Positions 36,223 to 44,989 of a stretch of DNA of 64,000 nucleotides are shown piece by piece. Positions within the stretch are counted from its first letter, which is position 1. The number at the start of each line of letters is the position of its first letter. The DNA comes from an uncultured Chloracidobacterium sp. (GTDB lineage: Bacteria > Acidobacteriota > Blastocatellia > Pyrinomonadales > Pyrinomonadaceae). The notes under the pieces were generated by a model. The model made no database searches and was not told the DNA's origin. It worked only from the letters and a program-made list of their open reading frames with translations. The DNA is taken from assembly GCA_936914845.1 (NCBI GenBank), contig CAKZGE010000003.1, positions 372,001-436,000 on the forward strand, given 5' to 3'. The position numbers and the translations under genes were made by a program.

Positions 36223-36780
36223 TCAGATCTCATCCGAAAGTCGGATCACCGGGGTTGCAGCTCCTCTAAGCTTGAAGGAGAACAGGATGAACATAATGCC
36301 GAAAATGATCGCATAGACACCAATGATCAACCCGATAGCAAAAGCTCCGGAAAGCGGATTGGCGGCAACCAAAAAACCGAAAACGATGGAGATAAGCCCG
36401 CTGAGGGCCATCCAAAATTCACCCGTGATGTGTTTGCGAATACGGATGGCGGTCACTATCTCAAAAACCCCGCCGACTATCGCCCAAGCGGCGATAATAA
36501 ATAGCATTGCCGTCGCCATCGAGGCCGGCTGAAAGACCGTAAGGGCACCAACGGTGATACCGAGAATGCCTTCGATGATGATCCACCACCAATTCTCGCT
36601 TTTGGCGTTTGAGCTGAAAGCGGAAATAATAGCAAAAACTCCATCTACAAAAGCAAAAGCTCCGAAAAGCAGAACCAGCGTAAGAAAGGCAGATCCGGGA
36701 AAGAAAACTGCTGCAATTCCGAAGATCAATGCCAGAATACCGCGAAGCAGAAAAGCCCACCAATTTTTGGCCAACAACAT
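36223..36780 (-). CDS. HdeD-family membrane protein (DUF308)
   Basis: A 185-residue protein with six hydrophobic segments arranged as three similar pairs, such as LRGILALIFGIAAVFFPGSA, WIIIEGILGITVGALTVFQP and WMALSGLISIVFGFLVAANP. This repeat pattern is the DUF308/HdeD signature. HdeD is linked to acid resistance in E. coli, but in other phyla the role is unknown. Confidence 0.85.
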   Translation of the reverse strand: MLLAKNWWAFLLRGILALIFGIAAVFFPGSAFLTLVLLFGAFAFVDGVFAIISAFSSNAKSENWWWIIIEGILGITVGALTVFQPASMATAMLFIIAAWAIVGGVFEIVTAIRIRKHITGEFWMALSGLISIVFGFLVAANPLSGAFAIGLIIGVYAIIFGIMFILFSFKLRGAATPVIRLSDEI

Positions 36781-36861
36781 AGATCACGTTCCCCCTAACA
36801 AAGATTCGAGAAATTGAACGGCTCAATTGTAACATACATTCCCGGCCGCGTAAGAAAAATA

Positions 36862-37200
36862 TCAAACGGAGCGGGACGAAGACTCTTTGGCGATACGGCG
36901 AAATTCGCTGCCGATGCGGCCCGTAACCATGTACCACATCATTTTATAGTCGCTGATGAAGGACCACAACGGATATTTGAAGCTTGCCGGTTTGTTCTTC
37001 TCGATCAAAAAATGAGCAAGCCACGAAAAACCGTAACCGCAGATCAGACAAAGCGGGATGAGATACCACGCCCGAAGCCAAATGAACCAAACAAGCAGCA
37101 GCAGCCCCAGCGACGTGCCGACGAAATGGAGCGCTCGAGTTGCCGGCTTGCTGTGTTCCGACAAATAGAAATTCCAAAATTCGCTATAAGTTTTGATCAT
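36862..37200 (-). CDS. DUF962/Mpo1-like membrane protein
   Basis: A 112-residue protein with FWNFYLSEHSKPATRALHFVG and the conserved His motif SWLAHFLIEKNKPASFKYP, both typical of DUF962 (yeast Mpo1, a fatty-acid 2-hydroxylase-like dioxygenase). Two to three membrane segments lie between the His motifs. The conserved His residues suggest an iron-dependent membrane oxygenase, but bacterial members are uncharacterised. It lies 4 bases downstream of a small membrane protein gene. Confidence 0.8.
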   Translation of the reverse strand: MIKTYSEFWNFYLSEHSKPATRALHFVGTSLGLLLLVWFIWLRAWYLIPLCLICGYGFSWLAHFLIEKNKPASFKYPLWSFISDYKMMWYMVTGRIGSEFRRIAKESSSRSV

Positions 37201-37204
37201 AGTT

Positions 37205-37552
37205 TTAGACCAACATACCGGCTATAAGAGCACTGATGACTACGCAGGCACTATGGGCAATTCCTGCTGCAACGCAAAATAAAAGGCATGAAAATGCGGC
37301 TGCCAAAACCCCGTTCCAACCGCGGCCGCTTAAACGATAGACCGTCAAAACACTCAGTCCCGTTACCGCTATTACCACCAGCACGGCCAAAACTATATAG
37401 GCTGCCATCGAGATATTGACGATATTCGGACGGCCCATAAAACCGTTCAAGGCCAAAAGCCATGCCATAAACCCGAAAAATGCCGTTGCCGAAGCTACGA
37501 AAAAAGTGACGAGAGCGGTCAAGATCATGGCGGCCATTGGACGTGCATGCAT
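37205..37552 (-). CDS. Small four-helix membrane protein, unknown
   Basis: A 115-residue, almost wholly hydrophobic protein with about four membrane segments and a short polar loop (YRLSGRGWNG). I recognise no family. It is placed 4 bases before the DUF962 gene, so probably co-transcribed with it. Both MHARPMAAM and MAAM are possible starts. Confidence 0.55.
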   Translation of the reverse strand: MHARPMAAMILTALVTFFVASATAFFGFMAWLLALNGFMGRPNIVNISMAAYIVLAVLVVIAVTGLSVLTVYRLSGRGWNGVLAAAFSCLLFCVAAGIAHSACVVISALIAGMLV

Positions 37553-37697
37553 TGTGTGCGAATTCTACGACAAGCGGGCCGGGGAAATCAACGACCGGTG
37601 CAAAAAATTCTTTTCGAAGAAAAATCCGTTTGCTATAATCTGATTCGATCAGCAAAAAGATCTCTTCCACGAATTTCTAGCCGGAGAAGAACGAACA

Positions 37698-38717
37698 ATG
37701 GGTGAGAACAATATATCAATTCCGAGTTTTGAAATGCCGCTGAATATGGCCATTCAGCGTTCACTTTCTGAAACGCTTGAGCGTTACGACACAGCGGGCC
37801 AGGTGCCGCAGGCCGTAATTCAGCAATCTTTTGAAAATAATCTTCGATCCGAATATACCAATTGGTCGCGCGGCTTGGTCGGCGGCAATGATCCGATCTA
37901 CGGTTCCGGAGTTTCACAGGGGTTCAACAGCGGACCCGGGCCGGGCAAGGGGTTGGGCATCACCTTTGGGCTAAAGATCACGCTTGACGCCAAGATCCGT
38001 TTCAATGCTAACGTCGGGGTCGGTTACGGCTTTCAGGGTAAGAACGCCAGCGGCGCCGCTACGATGCATTTCAATATCTATAACAACGGTCTCGGAACGC
38101 GGGCCCGCGAAAATAATATTGTTTATGATGTCACCGCCTCAGCGTATCTGATCGGCGGTGTCGGGCAAGGTTCCCCGATGCCGAACTATCTGCTCAATTA
38201 CAACACGCGGTCGCCCTTTTCAGATCAACATAAATTTTCGCTTATGTATGGCCAATCACTGACGTGGAATTCAGAACTTAATCATGGCCGTTTTTCTTTC
38301 GAAGATATTCAGCGGCAGGGTCTTTTGGGCTTGCGGCTTGGTAATGTAGCCAGGTTTTCGACGAATAACGATACAGATGTTTTCCCGTATTTCGGCGGCG
38401 GAACTGATGAAGGTTGGACAGGCGGGTTGATATTGCATACACCGCTATTCGAACTCGGTTATCAGAATTTTACCGGTCGCGGTACTGCCTTTGACGGAAC
38501 GCCGGGACCGGTTGCCGGAACAAAATATGGCGGCACAATGTATCAGCAGGACAGTTGGAACAAGAGTCTAAACAAAGCATCTACTTTCCTCCGCTTCAAT
38601 ACCGGAGTGAATTCGGATCTTACATTGGATCTTTTTGGTGACGGCTGGTTTCAAAATTGGATCCACGAACGAATGGACAATCCGAAGTTCGAGTATCAGA
38701 ATTTTTGGGATAAATGA
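37698..38717 (+). CDS. Unknown Gly/aromatic-rich protein, possibly polymorphic toxin type 23-like
   Basis: A 339-residue protein without signal peptide or membrane span. Residues about 1-55 look alpha-helical. From about 60 on it is rich in Gly, Asn, Phe and Tyr with alternating patterns (GLGITFGLKITLDAKI, NVGVGYGFQGKNASGA), as in beta-barrel or toxin-23-like folds. The segment FSTNNDTDVFPYFGG...ELGYQNFTGRG resembles the ND...FTG arrangement I associate with polymorphic toxin type 23 domains. This is weak. No immunity gene or secretion system is next to it. A ribosome site GGAGAAG precedes the ATG. A palindromic repeat starts 8 bases after the stop. Confidence 0.6.
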   Translation: MGENNISIPSFEMPLNMAIQRSLSETLERYDTAGQVPQAVIQQSFENNLRSEYTNWSRGLVGGNDPIYGSGVSQGFNSGPGPGKGLGITFGLKITLDAKIRFNANVGVGYGFQGKNASGAATMHFNIYNNGLGTRARENNIVYDVTASAYLIGGVGQGSPMPNYLLNYNTRSPFSDQHKFSLMYGQSLTWNSELNHGRFSFEDIQRQGLLGLRLGNVARFSTNNDTDVFPYFGGGTDEGWTGGLILHTPLFELGYQNFTGRGTAFDGTPGPVAGTKYGGTMYQQDSWNKSLNKASTFLRFNTGVNSDLTLDLFGDGWFQNWIHERMDNPKFEYQNFWDK

Positions 38718-38724
38718 TGTAAAA

Positions 38725-38820
38725 GAGCGTGTCTGAAAGGTCGAGTTTGGCCTGTGGATCTTGGTTTCATACAGAAGCTGTAGATCCTCAAACATACAAA
38801 ATGACCTTTCAGGCATTCTC
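38725..38820. repeat. Palindromic MITE-like element, copy A
   Basis: About 96 bases bounded by imperfect inverted ends: GAGCGTGTCTGAAAGGTC (38725-38742) and GACCTTTCAGGCATTCTC (38803-38820). An inner GGATCT...AGATCC pair extends the hairpin. The ends resemble those of the element at 58558-58698 (shared GAG.GTGTCTGAAA). It follows the stop of the preceding gene by 8 bases and is trailed by a T-run, so it may also terminate transcription. Confidence 0.6.
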
Positions 38821-38873
38821 TATTTTTTATTAACAAACCTTAGATCGCTCGCTTTCGGTCAGGACGCTTGGCA

Positions 38874-38902
38874 TTGTGCAATCGGCAGTTTTAAGGTATA
38901 TT
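38874..38902 (+). promoter_or_regulatory. Promoter of tRNA-Ser
   Basis: TTGTGC (38874-38879) and TATATT (38897-38902), with exactly 17 bases between. The tRNA begins 25 bases after the -10 box. Confidence 0.5.
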
Positions 38903-38927
38903 CTCACTTTGCCGCTTTTCGAAATGC

Positions 38928-39013
38928 GGAGAGGTAGCCTAATTGGTAAGGCAGTAGTCTTGAAAACTACCGCGAGTGATCGCTTGCAGGTTCGAGTCCT
39001 GTCCTCTCCGCCA
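38928..39013 (+). tRNA. tRNA-Ser (anticodon UGA)
   Basis: An 86-base class II tRNA including an encoded CCA end. Acceptor arms GGAGAGG and CCTCTCC pair. The anticodon stem GTAGT/ACTAC encloses CTTGAAA with anticodon TGA. A long variable arm (GCGAG/CGCTT) is present, as needed for Ser. The T arm holds TTCGAGT. Confidence 0.96.
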
Positions 39014-39075
39014 TCTTTATTTTCCCGATTCCATACAGAAAAGACTTTATTTTATGCCGATCTTCTGCTATAAAA

Positions 39076-39093
39076 TGAATGAAGATTCATTCA
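39076..39093. promoter_or_regulatory. FadR-type (TetR family) operator
   Basis: TGAATGAAGATTCATTCA: two perfect 8-base inverted halves around GA. It fits the B. subtilis FadR consensus (TGAATGA-N4-TCATTCA). It lies just after a TATAAA-like -10 box (39069-39074) and 32 bases before the TetR gene, so autoregulation of the TetR-fadD operon is the natural reading. Confidence 0.8.
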
Positions 39094-39125
39094 CTTAGCG
39101 GACGTCCCGCATTAAAAGAGAACAA

Positions 39126-39743
39126 ATGGTAAGGATCGAAACCAGAAAAGTGCCGTCCCGTTCTGCCGTTGCCGACAAACGCGAAGCCATATTGCGAGCA
39201 GCGATAAAGGTTTTTGCCGGAAAGGGTTATTTCAGTTCAAAGGTGGCGGATATTGCCGCGGCCGCAGGTATAGCCGACGGCACCGTCTATCTTTATTTCA
39301 AAAGCAAAGAAGAGATCCTGCATTCGGTTTTTGACCGCGGCATGGAAGAATTCATTTCTGATGGCCGCCAAGAGCTAAGCCATATCGCTTCGCCGAAAAA
39401 GAAGCTCGAACGTATTGCCGAAATGCATCTTGAACGGCTCAGCGCCGACCGGGATATGGCGATCGTCTATCAGGTCGAATTGCGCGGTTCGATCAAGTTC
39501 ATGCAAGCATTCACAGCTGCCGGATTTTCCGAATATTTGGACATAATCCACCAAACGATCGCCGAAGGCCAGCGGCAAGGCGAATTTCGTGAAGACATCA
39601 ACCCACTTCTTTTTGCCAAGATCTTTTATGGTTCGCTAGATGAAATGGTGACGAATTGGATCTTGTCAAAAAAAGACTATCCGCTTGTGCCGATGGCGGC
39701 GGAGGTGGTGAAGGTATTATTCGAAGGCGTCTTGAAAAGATGA
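39126..39743 (+). CDS. TetR-family regulator, FadR-like
   Basis: A 205-residue TetR protein. The HTH lies at about 17-62, with ILRAAIKVFAGKGYFSSKVADIAAAAGIADGTVYLYFKSKEEIL. The recognition-helix sequence GTVYLYFKSKE is like that of FadR of Bacillus and Thermus, which senses acyl-CoA. The effector domain (about 70-205) ends VVKVLFEGVLKR. Its stop overlaps the fadD start (ATGA), and a FadR-type operator is upstream. It should repress fatty-acid degradation genes until acyl-CoA binds (inference from family and context). Confidence 0.9.
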   Translation: MVRIETRKVPSRSAVADKREAILRAAIKVFAGKGYFSSKVADIAAAAGIADGTVYLYFKSKEEILHSVFDRGMEEFISDGRQELSHIASPKKKLERIAEMHLERLSADRDMAIVYQVELRGSIKFMQAFTAAGFSEYLDIIHQTIAEGQRQGEFREDINPLLFAKIFYGSLDEMVTNWILSKKDYPLVPMAAEVVKVLFEGVLKR

Positions 39744-41626
39744 CAATATCTCCCATTCAGCCATATATACATCCGAAGCGGTTCCTAGGCCGCGGGAAAC
39801 CGCTTTTGGCAGACGAGCCGCAAACGATCGGCGATCTTTTTCGATCTGCGGCTCGCAGCGGGCGTCCGGATATGTTGAACAGCAAACATGATGGCGCATG
39901 GAAACCCATATCGGCTGCAGATATGATCCGCAGAGCGGAAAACATCGCTCTTGGGCTCTATGCCGGTGGTGTTCGCAAAGGTGACCGGGCGGGCATTATC
40001 GCGTCCAATTCGCCGGAATGGACCCTGACGGACGCCGCCTGCCAATTCGGCGGGTTTTTGGACGTGCCGATTTATACGACGCTTGCTCCGCCGCTGGTCA
40101 AATATATTATTGATGATGCCCGGGTCTGCTGTTTCTTTATAGAGAATGCAGCGGCATATCGGCGATTGGCAGAGATCCTGCCGGAATGCGATTCGCTCAA
40201 AAAGATCGTTATCTTTGATACTACGCAAGGCGTTCCGGACGGCGCGGTAACCTTGGCCCAGATCGAAGCCGACGGCGAACACCTCAGAGATCGGCAACCG
40301 GATCTGCTCGATGAATTCGCTGCTGGAATAGACCCTACAGACGTTGCGACAATGCTCTATACAAGCGGCACCACGGGCGAACCCAAGGGCGTGATGCTGA
40401 CACACCAGAACATTATTTCGAATACCATTGACGCTGCCGAAAAATACGACTTTTCGTCCGGCGACATTCCGTTGTCGGTTTTGCCGTTGTCGCATATTTT
40501 CGAACGCACCGCGATGTATGTCTATCTTCTCAGCGGCATGGCGGTCTATTTTGCGGAATCCGTTGAAAAAGCCCCGGACAATCTGAAAGAGGTGCGGCCG
40601 ACCATCTTCGTCGGCGTTCCGCGCATATTTGAAAAGGTCTATGCAAAAGCAAAATTGACTGCGGCCCAAGCCGGCGGCGTTAGCGAGCAGATATTCGATT
40701 GGGCGATAGAAGTAGCGAAACAATATGCGGCCGCAACCGAACAAGGCGGTGTTCCGCACCTGACATTGACACTGAAACATCGTATCGCCGACCGGTTGGT
40801 CTTTACGAAATTTCGAGACGTATTCGGCGGCCGCCTCCGTGCCTGCATCGCCGGCGGAGCCGCATTGTCCGACGATATCTATTTAGTCTTTACCGGCAGC
40901 GGTGTCCCGATAATGCAAGGTTACGGGTTGACGGAAACTTCGCCCGTGCTTTCATCGAACAACAGTTCGGCGATCAAGCTCGGCACGGTCGGCCGCCCGA
41001 TCCGGAATGTGCAGGTCCGGTTGGCCGCAGACGGCGAGATAGAGGCCTACGGGCCCGGCGTTATGTACGGTTATTACAACCGGCCCGGCGCCAATGAAGA
41101 GGTCTTTACCGACGATGGATGGTTCAAGACAGGGGATATCGGCAGCATTGACGCCGAAGGCTATCTAAAGATCACCGACCGCAAAAAAGAATTGTTCAAG
41201 ACATCGGGCGGAAAATATATCGCCCCGACACCGATCGAACAGAGCCTGAGAGCCTCACGATTTGTCAGCCAAGCTGTGTTGATAGGAAATAACCGCAAAT
41301 TTCCGGGAGCTCTGATCGTGCCGAATTTCGATCAGCTTGCCGCATATGTCGAACATAAAGGCATCGCCGGCCTGCAAACGCCACAGCAGATGATAGATGA
41401 TGACAGGATCAAGGACCTTTTTGCGCGGCAAGTAGATATTGCGAATGAGGGGCTTTCAAAATACGAAAAGGTAAAGCGTTTCGAGTTGCTTCCGCAAGAA
41501 TTCTCCGTCGATGGCGGCGAATTGACACCGACATTCAAAATAAAACGCCGCGTTATCGACGAAAAATACAGATCTCAGATCGACCGCATGTATGACGAGG
41601 CCAATGCGGCCGCTAGAAAGGCCTGA
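39740..41626 (+). CDS. fadD: Long-chain fatty-acid-CoA ligase
   Basis: A 628-residue AMP-forming ligase from the ATG at 39740, which overlaps the TetR stop by four bases. The P-loop motif is MLYTSGTTGEPKGVMLTH. The adenylate motifs YGLTETSPVLS and GWFKTGDIGSID, and the hinge TDRKKELFKTSGGKYIAP, are intact. It activates long-chain fatty acids for oxidation or lipid synthesis. The 3' end overlaps the convergent export gene by 14 bases. Confidence 0.94.
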   Translation: MTISPIQPYIHPKRFLGRGKPLLADEPQTIGDLFRSAARSGRPDMLNSKHDGAWKPISAADMIRRAENIALGLYAGGVRKGDRAGIIASNSPEWTLTDAACQFGGFLDVPIYTTLAPPLVKYIIDDARVCCFFIENAAAYRRLAEILPECDSLKKIVIFDTTQGVPDGAVTLAQIEADGEHLRDRQPDLLDEFAAGIDPTDVATMLYTSGTTGEPKGVMLTHQNIISNTIDAAEKYDFSSGDIPLSVLPLSHIFERTAMYVYLLSGMAVYFAESVEKAPDNLKEVRPTIFVGVPRIFEKVYAKAKLTAAQAGGVSEQIFDWAIEVAKQYAAATEQGGVPHLTLTLKHRIADRLVFTKFRDVFGGRLRACIAGGAALSDDIYLVFTGSGVPIMQGYGLTETSPVLSSNNSSAIKLGTVGRPIRNVQVRLAADGEIEAYGPGVMYGYYNRPGANEEVFTDDGWFKTGDIGSIDAEGYLKITDRKKELFKTSGGKYIAPTPIEQSLRASRFVSQAVLIGNNRKFPGALIVPNFDQLAAYVEHKGIAGLQTPQQMIDDDRIKDLFARQVDIANEGLSKYEKVKRFELLPQEFSVDGGELTPTFKIKRRVIDEKYRSQIDRMYDEANAAARKA

Positions 41627-42581
41627 TCGGTATCGGAACGCGGTTAACGGCACCGGTCGCAAATTCTGTCAGATACGTCATAAAGCTCTTCGGAGCTTTA
41701 TCTACCTCAACTATGTCAAACGGCTCCAACATGATGTCCGGCTGCTTTCCACCCTTTATCTCGGCGTAATTTGCCAAGATCACATCCGCCTGCGTCGAAC
41801 CGACCTTGCGGCGCGTTATCTTAACATTCTTGGTCTTTGCTTCGCGGGTGATCCCGCTGGCCATGGCGATCGCTTGTGTCAACGGCAGTCCGCCTTCGGG
41901 AATATTAAGTTCGCCCGGGCGGATGACCTCGCCGGTGACGTAAACCGGAGCTGCCTTTTGAACGATGATGATATCACCGGGGAAAATTTCGGGGTTTGCT
42001 TCTTCGCGTCCCTCGCGGAGCGTTGCCAGGCTGTAGATGCGCGAAGGCACGTCGAGATCATCGCTGCCCGCGGCTTTCCAATTTGCCGAGGATTCTGATT
42101 CGGTGCATAACGGAGCGCGTGTTCGAAATACCTGGACCATGCCGCCGCTTTTGTCGGTAACGCCGCCGGCAAAAGAGATCAGTTCGAGCAAATGGGCCCG
42201 GCGGGTCAGGTTTACCTGCTGCTGTTGGCGAACTTCGCCATAGATGCTGACCGGCGGCCGGCTGTTGCGTTGTGTAACGCGGATACTGGCCTGCGGAGAT
42301 TTCAAATATTTGGCGAGCAGTTTAGTAATATCGCCGCGAAGTTCCCGTTCTGTGCGGCATTTGGCAACTATCGGCTGGTCAAAGAACGGCACCTCGAGCT
42401 TGCCGTCCTCATCAACGGCCGCTACAAAATCGAATTGTTGTTCGCCAAGCACTTTAGCGGTTATCTCATCGCCGGGACCGATCAGATAACCCTTTGGCGA
42501 AAGCGGATCATCGGCCGGCGGTTGGGCAAGAGCCGCGACGGAACCTAAAACAATGGCTGATAGAATAAAAAAAATACGCAT
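41613..42581 (-). CDS. Polysaccharide export outer-membrane protein (Wza/KpsD-like, SLBB)
   Basis: About 322 residues from MRIFFILSAIV, with a signal peptide of about 20 residues ending ALAQ. A Poly_export domain (about 30-115, YLIGPGDEITAKVLGEQQFDF...VDEDGKLEVP) is followed by two SLBB-like beta-grasp parts with VSIYGEVRQQQQVNL and VYVTGEVIRPGELNIPEGGLPLTQAI. No lipobox is evident. Wza-type proteins form the outer-membrane channel for capsule or exopolysaccharide. It is divergent from a CapD-like dehydratase gene. Confidence 0.9.
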   Translation of the reverse strand: MRIFFILSAIVLGSVAALAQPPADDPLSPKGYLIGPGDEITAKVLGEQQFDFVAAVDEDGKLEVPFFDQPIVAKCRTERELRGDITKLLAKYLKSPQASIRVTQRNSRPPVSIYGEVRQQQQVNLTRRAHLLELISFAGGVTDKSGGMVQVFRTRAPLCTESESSANWKAAGSDDLDVPSRIYSLATLREGREEANPEIFPGDIIIVQKAAPVYVTGEVIRPGELNIPEGGLPLTQAIAMASGITREAKTKNVKITRRKVGSTQADVILANYAEIKGGKQPDIMLEPFDIVEVDKAPKSFMTYLTEFATGAVNRVPIPIRPF

Positions 42582-42728
42582 TAGAAAACCTCGGGCAAAC
42601 AAGCGTCAAGAATAAACCACAACGGGCTTTGATTCAACCTTTTTGCTATTTCGTTGTATGCTGTGTGTATAGTACTAATAAAGCGGCATTTCTGTATATC
42701 CGGGAATGGACGCGAAAATTAGTCTCTT

Positions 42729-44744
42729 TTGGGGTATAGCGAATCGCCCACACGGTTCCTTCGCAATGTGCTAGAACAGGAATCATTTAAAACGAAGATC
42801 TGGTTTTTGCGCCGTCCGGTACAGTTTTTTGCGGACATTATTGTGCTCTGCACGGCGTTCATGATGGCATATATGCCGGCGTTCAACATTCGCATGGAAG
42901 ATTTTTATGCGGAGGGTGCGTTGGCCCAATTGCCGTTCGTTGTTTTCATACAGTTTTCTTCGTTGTTTCTGGTAGGTGCCTATTCCATTCTTTGGCGTTA
43001 TGTCAGCATTCAGGATGTAAACACGTTTCTTAAGGCGGCGGTCATTTCGGCGTTCATTTTGCTTGTCCTTCGGTTTTTGCTGGAATATTCGGATTTCAAA
43101 ATATGGCAGGTGCCGATCTCCGTTATTTTGATCGATACGGTGCTTGCATTCGGCGGATTGATGGCCGTAAGGGTCATGCGCCGGTTCGTTTACGAACTAA
43201 GCGATAAACCATCGGGCCCGTTGGGCAAACGGCGTCCGGTAAAGCGTCGGCCGACATTGCTGGTCGGAGCCGGCCGGATGGGAGCGACCTTGGCAAAAGA
43301 GATCCGCGGACATGCGGATGGTGATCTGGAAATATACGGCCTGGTCGATGATGATCCGCAAAAAAAAGGCGGTAGTGTGGGCGGTTATCGCGTTTTGGGC
43401 ACGACCCACGACTTGCCTCGTTTGGTCGAAGAAATGAATATAGAAAGCGTGGTAATAACCATCGACCACGCTCAGGGCGGCGATATCCGCCGCATCCTGA
43501 ATGTGTGTTCGGAGCTGCCGGTCTCAACGCAAATAGTGCCCAGCCTCAATGAGATAGCCCATGGACGCGTATCGGTCAGCCGTATTCGCGACGTTCAGAT
43601 CGAAGACCTTTTAGGACGCGAGCCCGTGCGGCTGGATGACCAAAATCTTCACGAATTGTTATCCGGCAAGCGGGTGATGGTGACGGGTGCGGGCGGGTCG
43701 ATAGGATCAGAATTGGTTCGCCAGATAGCAAATTATCGGCCAGAACAGCTTTTGTTGGCAGAGCGGTCCGAATTCTTTTTGTTTCAGATATCGCGAGAGA
43801 TGGAAGCCGCTGCGGTCGGTTCTACGGCATTACCGCTGTTAGCGGATGTAAATGATGAAAGCCGAATGCGTGAGATATTTGAAAAGTATCGACCGCAGAT
43901 CATCTTTCACGCCGCGGCGCACAAACATGTGCATCTGATGGAAAACAATTCGGCAGAGGCGGTCAAGAACAATATTTTTGCGACCCGCCAGATCGGCCGC
44001 ATGGCCGGCGAATACGGTGCCGAAGCTTTTGTGCTGATATCAACCGATAAGGCGGTCAATCCGACCTCGGTTATGGGAGCGTCAAAGCGCGTGGCTGAGA
44101 TCGTAGTACAGGGCCTGAACCAACTTTACGATACAAAATATATGGCTGTGCGGTTCGGCAATGTACTTGGTTCGGCCGGTTCGGTGGTGCCTATATTTCG
44201 CGAACAGATCGAAAAGGGCCAGCCGATAACGGTCACCGATCCGAAAATGACGCGGTATTTTATGACCATCCCCGAAGCCTCCCAGTTGGTTCTCCAGGCC
44301 GGGGCGTTGGGCACGGGCGGCGAGATCTTCATTTTGGACATGGGCACGCCGGTCCGCATTTTGGATCTCGCGGAGGATATGATCCGGCTTTCCGGGCTGA
44401 CACCTTACGAAGACATAGATATCATTTTTACGGGTGCGCGAAAAGGTGAAAAACTTTTTGAAGAATTAGAGATCACCGGCGAAGATCTTCTGAAAACTCT
44501 GAATCCGAAGATCTACATCGGCCGGATAGCGGCCTATTCAAATGAGCAGGTAGCCGCCATGATAAGTGAATTTGCGGCCGGAGTGGAAAAGGCCGATGAA
44601 ACGTTGATCAGAATGACGTTCAACCGAATATTACCCGAGGCGGCTGTAACGGTTGACGGCACACATGGCGAATTGCCCTCCGACATGGCCGAAAGCGGCA
44701 AGTACGCGGCCGCACCCGCAAAACTGGCGTCGGCCGAAAAGTGA
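42729..44744 (+). CDS. CapD/FlaA1-like nucleotide-sugar 4,6-dehydratase
   Basis: A 671-residue membrane enzyme. Four N-terminal membrane segments (about 30-140), then a CoA-binding-like Rossmann domain (TLLVGAGRMGATLAKEI, about 175-290), then an SDR domain (about 310-600) with GAGGSIGSELVRQI (NAD site) and the active-site region LISTDKAVNPTSVMGASKR. In this subgroup (WbpM/PglF) the catalytic Tyr of YxxxK is replaced by Met, as seen here in TSVMGASK. It likely acts on UDP-GlcNAc. The TTG at 42729 is used as start because the frame is open from there; GTG at 42768 is possible. Confidence 0.88.
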   Translation: MGYSESPTRFLRNVLEQESFKTKIWFLRRPVQFFADIIVLCTAFMMAYMPAFNIRMEDFYAEGALAQLPFVVFIQFSSLFLVGAYSILWRYVSIQDVNTFLKAAVISAFILLVLRFLLEYSDFKIWQVPISVILIDTVLAFGGLMAVRVMRRFVYELSDKPSGPLGKRRPVKRRPTLLVGAGRMGATLAKEIRGHADGDLEIYGLVDDDPQKKGGSVGGYRVLGTTHDLPRLVEEMNIESVVITIDHAQGGDIRRILNVCSELPVSTQIVPSLNEIAHGRVSVSRIRDVQIEDLLGREPVRLDDQNLHELLSGKRVMVTGAGGSIGSELVRQIANYRPEQLLLAERSEFFLFQISREMEAAAVGSTALPLLADVNDESRMREIFEKYRPQIIFHAAAHKHVHLMENNSAEAVKNNIFATRQIGRMAGEYGAEAFVLISTDKAVNPTSVMGASKRVAEIVVQGLNQLYDTKYMAVRFGNVLGSAGSVVPIFREQIEKGQPITVTDPKMTRYFMTIPEASQLVLQAGALGTGGEIFILDMGTPVRILDLAEDMIRLSGLTPYEDIDIIFTGARKGEKLFEELEITGEDLLKTLNPKIYIGRIAAYSNEQVAAMISEFAAGVEKADETLIRMTFNRILPEAAVTVDGTHGELPSDMAESGKYAAAPAKLASAEK

Positions 44745-44989
44745 GACCCGTATGTTTCGCGGCCGTTAACGGCTTGAGCGGCGGCCTAAAACAACTTATA
44801 GTCTATTTTATTGGGAGCATATTTAAAGAACGGCATTTTTTTCGAACATCATCGGCTGCAACATTCTTGCCTTCGCCTTTATCGAATCAACCCCGTTAGC
44901 TCATTTCAAAGTTCGTTTACGCCGCAACTTTGCTGCGGCAAAACTTGTTTTTCGCCCTGTGGCGAGCGTTGGAGAGGTAATTTTTTTCT
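44745..44989. other. Intergenic leader with two small hairpins
   Basis: No gene seen. The end of this stretch has GCCGCA (44921-44926) pairing with TGCGGC (44934-44939) and then TCGCC...GGCGA near 44951-44965, followed by GGAGAGG before the next ATG. A structured 5' leader is possible; nothing matches a known riboswitch. Confidence 0.3.

Noticed and set aside
38876..39073. ORF of 65 codons across the tRNA
   Set aside because: It runs through tRNA-Ser and its promoter, so it is chance.
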